Assembly (NCBI RefSeq): GCF_020217005.1
Contig: NZ_JAIWOI010000096.1
Coordinates: forward strand, 1 to 10,000
Reading direction: 5' to 3'
DNA length: 10,000 nucleotides
Source: Rheinheimera sp.
Lineage (GTDB): Bacteria > Pseudomonadota > Gammaproteobacteria > Enterobacterales > Alteromonadaceae
The notes beneath the pieces were generated by a model. That model was not told the origin of the DNA, did not search any database, and saw nothing but the letters and a program-made list of their open reading frames with translations. Of the stretch, positions 1-5,019 are shown piece by piece (the first letter of the stretch is position 1; every line of letters begins with the position of its first letter). Both the position numbers and the translations under genes were made by a program.

Positions 1-14
1 GCAATTTACCTCTT

Positions 15-19
15 AGGAG
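15..19 (+). promoter_or_regulatory. Ribosome binding site of the OmpA-family gene
   Basis: The sequence AGGAG ends 6 nt before the ATG at 26. A second ATG at 22 is out of frame and too close to this site, so the start at 26 is preferred. That start also gives a perfect signal peptide. The promoter must lie left of the window. Confidence 0.75.
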
Positions 20-25
20 ATATGG

Positions 26-1090
26 ATGAAACTAAGTACTAGCGCAATTGCCATTATGGCAACTTTACTTACGACTACGGCATTAGCGGATAGTTCAAAA
101 CCTTTAGTCACTGACCGTGCTTTTGGTTCTATCTTTACTGAATACTATCTGCCAGACGGTGACAAAACTGAATCTGCAGAATGGGCATTTATGGATGAAG
201 GCTGGGGTTATGGCGTTGAATTAGGCTATAACCTGGATGAAAACTGGGCATTGCGTCTGGAATTCGCTAAGCAGCGTTTAGAACAACTGACTACAGATGA
301 CAAGATCGATGGCGAGCGCGTAGGTCTTGACGTGATGTATAACCTGACTAACACAGGTTTTTATGTCTTAGGTGGTTTAAAGCACCTTGACGTAGACAAC
401 ACTGATGATGCCACAGCGCTGAATATGGGTGTTGGTTACCGTCAATACCTGAACGAGCGCGTATCTCTGTTTGGTGAAGCAAACCGTTTACAGGGTATAG
501 GTGATAGTTTTGCAGACGCAAACATCAAATTAGGCCTGTCTGTATTGTTTGGTGATGCTCCTGTTGTGGCCGAACCAACCCCGGCTCCAGAACCAGTTCA
601 AGCTCCTGTTGTCGTTGTAGCTGACAGCGACAAAGACGGCGTGCCTGATTCAAACGATCTGTGCCCTGGTACTCCATCAACTGACAAAGTAGATGCAACA
701 GGTTGTTCAATCTTTACTGAAAAAGAAGTGAATTTCACTTTAAAAGCTCAGTTTGATAATGACTCTTCAGTGATCAAACCTGAATACAACGCAGAAATCG
801 CTGATTTAGCGGCTTTCTTAAAACGTTTCCCAGGTACTGATGTTGAAATTGGTGGCCATGCCTCTAACGTAGGTGCTGCTGCATACAACATGAAATTGTC
901 AGAGCGTCGTGCTGACGCAGTAGCTAAAGTGCTGGTCAATGAACATGGCATCAGTTCAAGCCGTGTTTCAGTGAAAGGCTACGGTGTTACTCGCCCGAAA
1001 GTTGAAGGCAACACAGCTGCTGCACATGCTGCAAACCGTCGTATTGAAGCAGTGGTTACTGCAACAATCAAAGAGAAAGTAGAGCGTTAA
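26..1090 (+). CDS. OmpA-family outer membrane protein (beta-barrel, TSP3 linker, peptidoglycan-binding domain)
   Basis: This 354-residue protein is predicted to tie the outer membrane to the cell wall. Residues 1-21 form a signal peptide ending ALA, with cleavage before D22. Residues 22 to about 177 look like an 8-stranded OmpA-type barrel with alternating aromatic strands, and the barrel segment ends near LSVLFGDA. A Pro/Ala/Val-rich hinge follows (about 178-199), then one calcium-binding thrombospondin type 3 repeat (200-217, DSDKDGVPDSNDLCPGTP) with a probable disulfide between C213 and C227. Residues 234-346 are the OmpA C-terminal domain, with LSERR at 291-295 and NRRIE at 337-341. In characterised OmpA domains an Asp and an Arg 15 residues apart bind diaminopimelate. 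Here the Arg is present (R295) but the Asp position is Ser (S280, in GHASN). The gene stands alone, with its own terminator downstream. The family assignment is firm; calling it the organism's main OmpA would be inference. Confidence 0.93.
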   Translation: MKLSTSAIAIMATLLTTTALADSSKPLVTDRAFGSIFTEYYLPDGDKTESAEWAFMDEGWGYGVELGYNLDENWALRLEFAKQRLEQLTTDDKIDGERVGLDVMYNLTNTGFYVLGGLKHLDVDNTDDATALNMGVGYRQYLNERVSLFGEANRLQGIGDSFADANIKLGLSVLFGDAPVVAEPTPAPEPVQAPVVVVADSDKDGVPDSNDLCPGTPSTDKVDATGCSIFTEKEVNFTLKAQFDNDSSVIKPEYNAEIADLAAFLKRFPGTDVEIGGHASNVGAAAYNMKLSERRADAVAKVLVNEHGISSSRVSVKGYGVTRPKVEGNTAAAHAANRRIEAVVTATIKEKVER

Positions 1091-1105
1091 TCTCTAACTG
1101 CTGAT

Positions 1106-1132
1106 AAAAAACCGCCGTAAGGCGGTTTTTTT
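1106..1132 (+). terminator. Rho-independent terminator after the OmpA-family gene
   Basis: A GC-rich 6-bp stem, ACCGCC (1111-1116) with GGCGGT (1121-1126), closes a GTAA tetraloop and is followed by a run of seven T (1126-1132). Five A (1106-1110) precede the stem and can extend it by pairing with the T run, so it could also act weakly on the minus strand. It lies 15 nt after the stop codon and isolates the gene from the DUF3530 gene. Confidence 0.93.
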
Positions 1133-1223
1133 ATGGCGCTGCAGAACTAAGTCTGCATTCTGATAAAGTTTCAGGGCTATCTGTCGATACTCTGTTTATA
1201 CGTATTTAATCAGAGCCATTGCC

Positions 1224-1991
1224 ATGTCATCGAAATACTTAGTTCTCTTGATACTGCTGACTTTGCATGTGCAGGCTGCAGCACAAAGCACCATGGAAGA
1301 ATGGCATAGAGCAGATCTGAGCTGGCAAATGCCCGCTGACGAAGTCACGGAATTATCTGCTGGAGAAAACAGTTTTCTGGCATTAAAACGCTCCGCTTTT
1401 ACCGCAAAAACCAAAGGCACTATTTTATTTGTTCCTGATTGGTCGCAGCACGCATCTAGCCCAAAATATCTGAATTTACTACGTAAAGAATTTAATGACT
1501 ATGGCTGGGACACTTTGGCCATCGCAGTACCTGACGCACCTTTTGATTATGATTTAACGAGTCTGACCCAATACAAGGAGCAATTACAGCAACGTGTAGA
1601 GGTTGCTATGACCAGTGCTATGACAGAAAACAGCACAGTGATAGTAGTAGCTCAGGGCAGTAGTGCAGCTTTGGTTAGTCAACTTTATGCAGACAAAAAA
1701 CTGCAGGAACCTCAATCTCTGATTCTATTGGAAGCTTATTTGCCCGCAGCAGAACAGCAAGGCAGTTTGCCAATGGCCATAGCCAAACAACAGGTACCCA
1801 CCCTGGACCTGATGCAGGAGCAGGGAAATCAGCAAATTGCTGCACAGTGGCAACTCAGAAAACAGTTAGCAAAACAGCAGCAAAAATTGTTATATCGCCA
1901 ACGCCAAATCAGTGGTCTTATTGCACAGGCAGAAACTCAGCAGCGGGTATTTAAAGAAATTTATGGTTGGCTGAGCTATCAAGGGTATTAA
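1224..1991 (+). CDS. Secreted DUF3530 family protein, alpha/beta-hydrolase-like
   Basis: This 255-residue protein of unknown function resembles the DUF3530 family. Residues 1 to about 20 are a signal peptide with a long Leu-rich core ending AAA, so a periplasmic location is likely. The layout is hydrolase-like: a strand and loop TILFVPDWSQH (66-76) where the oxyanion loop would be; LRKEF followed by GWDTLAIAVPDAP, as in the family; and a possible nucleophile elbow G145-S-S147-A-A149. No histidine occurs after S147; the only three are H15, H28 and H76. A standard Ser-Asp-His triad therefore cannot be completed in the usual order, and D195 would be the only obvious acid candidate. The C-terminal part is very Gln-rich (19 Gln between 178 and 240) and mostly helical. 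The ATG at 1224 has only a weak AGAG upstream, but it gives a good signal peptide. Family assignment is fairly sure; enzymatic activity is open. Confidence 0.78.
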   Translation: MSSKYLVLLILLTLHVQAAAQSTMEEWHRADLSWQMPADEVTELSAGENSFLALKRSAFTAKTKGTILFVPDWSQHASSPKYLNLLRKEFNDYGWDTLAIAVPDAPFDYDLTSLTQYKEQLQQRVEVAMTSAMTENSTVIVVAQGSSAALVSQLYADKKLQEPQSLILLEAYLPAAEQQGSLPMAIAKQQVPTLDLMQEQGNQQIAAQWQLRKQLAKQQQKLLYRQRQISGLIAQAETQQRVFKEIYGWLSYQGY

Positions 1992-2073
1992 AAACCTCTT
2001 TTCCAATAAAAAAAACCTATTACACTGAGCGACATTTGAATTGCCTTGAGCTGTACCCCGGAGTAGTCAGACT

Positions 2074-2418
2074 ATGTCGCCTTTAATCCAAACTGTATTG
2101 CTGCTGACCGCCAGCAATATTTTTATGACTTTTGCCTGGTACGGGCATTTAAAACATTTTAAGAGCTCGGCCCTTTACATAGCTATTGCCGTGTCCTGGG
2201 GTATAGCTTTGTTTGAATATATGCTGATGGTGCCAGCGAACCGCATTGGTCATCAGGTGTTAAGCCTTGCTCAGTTAAAAATTTTGCAGGAAGTCATTAC
2301 ACTCAGTGTTTTTATTCCTTTTGCAGTGCTGTACATGAAAGAGCCATTTAAATGGAATTATGTATATGCAGGTTTATGTCTGATGGGTGCCGTCTATTTT
2401 ATGTTTTTCCGCGATTAA
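2074..2418 (+). CDS. DUF486 family (DMT superfamily) small four-helix membrane protein
   Basis: This 114-residue inner-membrane protein has four hydrophobic helices at roughly 4-23, 33-53, 68-88 and 94-112. It resembles the DUF486 group of small drug/metabolite-transporter-like proteins. Supporting features are the ATG start followed by a helix with TASNIFMTFAWYGHLK, the segment SWGIALFEYMLMVPANRIGH around 41-60 with E48 and R57 in a membrane-proximal position, and the E90-P91 pair before the last helix. Substrate and role are unknown for the family. A GGAG (2060-2063) lies 10 nt before the start. The gene is 82 nt downstream of the DUF3530 gene on the same strand, and I saw no terminator between them, so co-transcription is possible. 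It converges on djlA, and the two stop codons overlap. Confidence 0.85.
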   Translation: MSPLIQTVLLLTASNIFMTFAWYGHLKHFKSSALYIAIAVSWGIALFEYMLMVPANRIGHQVLSLAQLKILQEVITLSVFIPFAVLYMKEPFKWNYVYAGLCLMGAVYFMFFRD

Positions 2419-3215
2419 ACCCTGTGTTTTCGGATCAACTCATAGGCCGCCTGAATGTCCTGAGTTTTTTGTTTGGCTAGCTCCATCAGTTCCGGTGGTA
2501 AACCTTGTGACATCAGTTTATCCGGATGATGTTGCGCCATTAATTTTTTGTAGGCCTTCTTCAATGTTGCTTCAGAGCTATCGGCACTGACGCCCAATAT
2601 TTTGTATGCATCCGCCAGGCGACTGCCAACATCAGCGGTGTTGTTGGTGTTGCTTTTAGCGAAACGAGCTTCGGCTTCATACCGACTAAGCATCTGTTCG
2701 AGCTGAATAGCGCCAATACCCAATGCTGACGCTACCTGCAGTAGAATTTTCTGTTCTGCCTGACTTAAATGCAGATCAACATAAGCTGTACTGATTTGGA
2801 TCTCCAGAAACATCAGTAGCATCTCGGGTCGGGACCTGTAGGCTGATTTAAACTCTGCCAGTTGTTCCAACAGTGGAAAATCTGCTTGCTTGCCATAACG
2901 AAAAGCATCCTGTGCTTCTTGCTTTTGCGTTGCAGTTAACCCCAGTTGTTCCATAAATAAGCTTGCTTGCTGAATATGAGAGCGGGTGACAACACCATTT
3001 GATTTGGCAATATGTCCCATCACGGCAAAAGTGGAGTAACGGAAAATACCTTGAGCTTCTGATCTGTCGCGGGAAAAACCATTAAAACCACCCCGACTGG
3101 CGAAAGCACCACCATAGGACTTATCAAACCAATGCCCAACCAGCAAACCAATGAACAAACCGGGAATTTTTAACAGCGCCATGCCAAACAAAGCACCAAG
3201 GATCTTACCCCACAT
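2415..3215 (-). CDS. djlA: DjlA, membrane-anchored J-domain co-chaperone of DnaK
   Basis: This 266-residue type III DnaJ-like protein stimulates DnaK from the cytoplasmic face of the inner membrane. A single N-terminal membrane segment (about residues 5-28) carries spaced glycines (G3, G7, G11, G19, G23, G27) and ends GHWFDK, as in E. coli DjlA, where the segment mediates dimerisation. A TerB-like helical domain follows (about 58-185), including VMGHIAKSNGVVT and FLEIQISTAYVD. After a low-complexity linker (about 187-200) comes the C-terminal J domain (about 204-266), starting AYKILGV, with the catalytic HPD motif at 230-232 and the family ending QAAYELIRK. The length matches E. coli DjlA (about 270). 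The start ATG at 3215 has GGAG (3223-3226) 7 nt upstream, inside murU. It is the last gene of the amgK-murU-djlA operon, and it overlaps murU by 11 nt. Confidence 0.95.
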   Translation of the reverse strand: MWGKILGALFGMALLKIPGLFIGLLVGHWFDKSYGGAFASRGGFNGFSRDRSEAQGIFRYSTFAVMGHIAKSNGVVTRSHIQQASLFMEQLGLTATQKQEAQDAFRYGKQADFPLLEQLAEFKSAYRSRPEMLLMFLEIQISTAYVDLHLSQAEQKILLQVASALGIGAIQLEQMLSRYEAEARFAKSNTNNTADVGSRLADAYKILGVSADSSEATLKKAYKKLMAQHHPDKLMSQGLPPELMELAKQKTQDIQAAYELIRKHRV

Positions 3216-3888
3216 TTGCTGACTCCAATTGCGCTGATAGCTGTTCCAACCGCTGTACTGTACCTATGTCATGCCAGATCCCCTGATAAAGTTCAGCCGT
3301 TATCTGATTTTGTTGCATGGCTTGTCGCAAATAGGGTGCCAGCTTTTGTTTCCCTTCAGCCACAGCACTAAAAAACTCCGGGCGGTAAATAGCAATACCA
3401 CTAAAAGTAAAACACTCATTAGCAACGGCCTGTGCCTTACCCGAGACGTTGATACCAAAATCTCCCTTTGGATGTTGTAATGGATTAGGCACCAGCACCA
3501 AATGAGCCAGGCTATCGGCGGATAGTTTATCGGCCAACTGCTGATAAGGATAATCAGTGAATACATCCCCGTTGACGACAATAAAAGGTGCATCTCCCAA
3601 TAAAGGCAATGCTCTCTTGATGCCACCTGCAGTTTCCAGACCTTCGGCCCCCTCGTCTGAATATTGAAGATGCAAGCCAAGATCCTGCCCCGAGCCAAGA
3701 TGTAAAGGCAACAGATGTCCCAACCAGGCGTGGTTGATCACAATATCCTTAACTCCGGCTGCACTAAGGGCTTCCAGGTGATAGCGGATCAATGGTTTAC
3801 CGGCGACTGGCAATAGAGGTTTAGGCAACACATCAGTTAAAGGACGCATACGTTCACCGCGGCCTGCTGCAAGTATCATCGCTTTCAT
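3205..3888 (-). CDS. murU: MurU, N-acetylmuramate alpha-1-phosphate uridylyltransferase
   Basis: This 227-residue cytoplasmic nucleotidyltransferase makes UDP-MurNAc from MurNAc-1-phosphate and UTP. It is the last step of the peptidoglycan-recycling route that bypasses MurA and MurB. The N-terminal nucleotide-binding signature is intact: AAGRGERMRPLT (7-18), with K23 in LPKPL. Next come INHAWLG (51-57), typical of MurU, the sugar-binding ETAGGIK (85-91), and VNGDVFTDY (105-113), whose D108 should bind the metal. Near the C-terminus is TFSGIAIY, then GIWHDIGT, as in Pseudomonas MurU. Other sugar-1-phosphate nucleotidyltransferases share the fold, but the adjacent amgK, only 1 nt upstream, makes MurU the clear choice. 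The Shine-Dalgarno candidate (TGGAGG, 3901-3906) is 12 nt away, so translational coupling to amgK is likely. Confidence 0.93.
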   Translation of the reverse strand: MKAMILAAGRGERMRPLTDVLPKPLLPVAGKPLIRYHLEALSAAGVKDIVINHAWLGHLLPLHLGSGQDLGLHLQYSDEGAEGLETAGGIKRALPLLGDAPFIVVNGDVFTDYPYQQLADKLSADSLAHLVLVPNPLQHPKGDFGINVSGKAQAVANECFTFSGIAIYRPEFFSAVAEGKQKLAPYLRQAMQQNQITAELYQGIWHDIGTVQRLEQLSAQLESANVG

Positions 3889-3889
3889 A

Positions 3890-4891
3890 TCAGGCCATAG
3901 CCTCCAGTGCTGGTTTTACTTTCTGGTTTAACCACAGATCCAGTTCCCGAAGCTGAGGATAATCAGACGTGGCTTCAAGCACATACTCGAAGACGCGCGG
4001 TAAATCAGCTAAGTAACCTGATTTTCCATCACGGTGGTACAAGCGGCAGAAAATACCACAGACTTTAATGTGCCTCTGCAATCCCATCCAGTCGAACCAT
4101 AGCTTAAACTGCTGTGGGCTCACATCAGTGGACACTTCACCCTGCTCAAGCAGATGGTGATAAAACTCAAGACGCAGTGTGTTGACCAACTCAGCAGGCC
4201 ATTTGATATAACAATCCTTCAGTAGAGATACAGCGTCATAGCTTACCGGACCAGTGACTGCATCCTGAAAATCGATCACGGCGAGTGTTTTATCTGGTTG
4301 CAGCATTAAATTTCGGGCATGGTAGTCCCTGTGCATACCTGCCTGCGGCTGTTGCAACGCTGTATCAGCCAGCAGCTGGAAATGACGTTGTAACATAGCC
4401 TGCTCTTGTTCATCCAGCCTTAGCTTTAAATGTTCCAGCACAAACCAATCGATGAAAATCTGCATTTCCCGCAGTAAAAATGCCAGGTCAAACACAGGCA
4501 GAGGACCCGCACTTGTGCGGCTGACAGAGCGGACTTGCTGCAGCTGTGACAAAGCCTGACGGTATAGCGTTGTCGCACTGTCCACGGAAAGTTTGGATAA
4601 CAACAGCACATCACCTAAATCACTGAGTACTAACAGGCCTTGTTGAATATCCTGGGCAACTATCTGTGGAACCTGAAGACCTGCGGCGGCAAAAGCTTGC
4701 TGGGTCGCAACAAAACGACCGCAATCCTCTGCTGGAGTGGGCGCGTCCATCAAAATATAACTTTGTGTAGCGACGGAGAAACGGAAATAACGTCTGAAAC
4801 TGGCATCTCCGGTGATAGGTTGCAACCGAATCACTTCACCAGGAAAACAAGCCGCTAAAAAACTTTGAATCAACTGCATTCGGGCCGGCAC
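3890..4891 (-). CDS. amgK: AmgK, anomeric MurNAc/GlcNAc kinase
   Basis: This 333-residue aminoglycoside-phosphotransferase-like kinase phosphorylates the anomeric hydroxyl of MurNAc (and GlcNAc), giving the MurNAc-1-phosphate that MurU uses. The N-terminal lobe has DASFRRYFR followed by ILMDAP, the family's ATP-lobe pattern. The catalytic loop is HRDYHARN, with catalytic D189 and metal-binding N194 (H187 to N194), and IDFQD carries metal-binding D207. AmgK-type segments VSYDAVSLLKDCY, GLQRHIKVCGIFCRL and RDGK follow. These separate it from true antibiotic phosphotransferases, so it should not be read as an aminoglycoside resistance gene. The start is GTG at 4891: GGAGAG (4898-4903) sits 6 nt upstream, whereas the in-frame ATG at 4879 is about 20 nt from it. 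It is the first gene of the operon and is divergent from lptD. Confidence 0.92.
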   Translation of the reverse strand: MPARMQLIQSFLAACFPGEVIRLQPITGDASFRRYFRFSVATQSYILMDAPTPAEDCGRFVATQQAFAAAGLQVPQIVAQDIQQGLLVLSDLGDVLLLSKLSVDSATTLYRQALSQLQQVRSVSRTSAGPLPVFDLAFLLREMQIFIDWFVLEHLKLRLDEQEQAMLQRHFQLLADTALQQPQAGMHRDYHARNLMLQPDKTLAVIDFQDAVTGPVSYDAVSLLKDCYIKWPAELVNTLRLEFYHHLLEQGEVSTDVSPQQFKLWFDWMGLQRHIKVCGIFCRLYHRDGKSGYLADLPRVFEYVLEATSDYPQLRELDLWLNQKVKPALEAMA

Positions 4892-4897
4892 TTCACT

Positions 4898-4903
4898 CTC
4901 TCC
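4898..4903 (-). promoter_or_regulatory. Ribosome binding site deciding the GTG start of amgK
   Basis: On the minus strand GGAGAG is followed by six bases and then GTG. The next in-frame start, ATG at codon 5 (4877-4879), is too far from this site. The site therefore supports GTG initiation and a product four residues longer. Confidence 0.65.
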
Positions 4904-4955
4904 ATCAGGTCAAAGCCGCACTATAACGGATTAGCAGGATCCGGAAAATTGATTT

Positions 4956-4983
4956 ATTATAGCTGGCTTGGTGTTCCGGTCAT
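4956..4983 (-). promoter_or_regulatory. Candidate sigma70 promoter of amgK-murU-djlA
   Basis: Read on the minus strand, there is a perfect -10 box TATAAT (4961-4956). The -35 candidate ATGACC (4983-4978) matches TTGACA at four of six positions with a 16-nt spacer. Transcription would start near 4949, giving a leader of about 58 nt before the GTG of amgK. A weaker second -10-like TATAGT (4925-4920) has no good -35. The region is the 128-nt divergent spacer (4892-5019) shared with lptD. I found no convincing plus-strand sigma70 or sigmaE promoter for lptD in it. Confidence 0.45.
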
Positions 4984-5019
4984 TTTCATCTGGTTCAGGT
5001 ATTGTATTAAGTAGGTTGC

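Noticed and set aside
1141..1156. Short inverted repeat GCAGA...TCTGC between the terminator and the DUF3530 gene
   Set aside because: A 5-bp stem with a 6-nt loop and no T run. No operator or terminator can be argued. The rest of 1133-1223 shows no clear promoter.
2344..2355. Perfect 12-bp palindrome CCATTTAAATGG
   Set aside because: It falls in coding sequence (P-F-K-W codons of the DUF486 gene), has no partner site nearby and is well explained by chance.
2437..2470. Possible plus-strand terminator in djlA: AACTCA paired with TGAGTT followed by T
   Set aside because: The stem is only 6 bp and AT-rich, with an 18-nt loop. The T run also encodes djlA residues. Too weak to call.
2387..2590. 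Plus-strand open frame of 67 codons overlapping the DUF486 end and djlA
   Set aside because: It is antisense to the conserved J domain of djlA and has no recognisable content.
3300..3698. Minus-strand open frame of 132 codons in a second frame of murU
   Set aside because: The murU frame carries all family motifs across this stretch. The alternative product is rich in Trp, Cys and Leu with no domain pattern, as expected from an out-of-frame reading.
3890..4891. Reading amgK as an aminoglycoside resistance phosphotransferase
   Set aside because: The kinase fold is shared, but the AmgK-specific segments and the adjacent murU point to peptidoglycan recycling.
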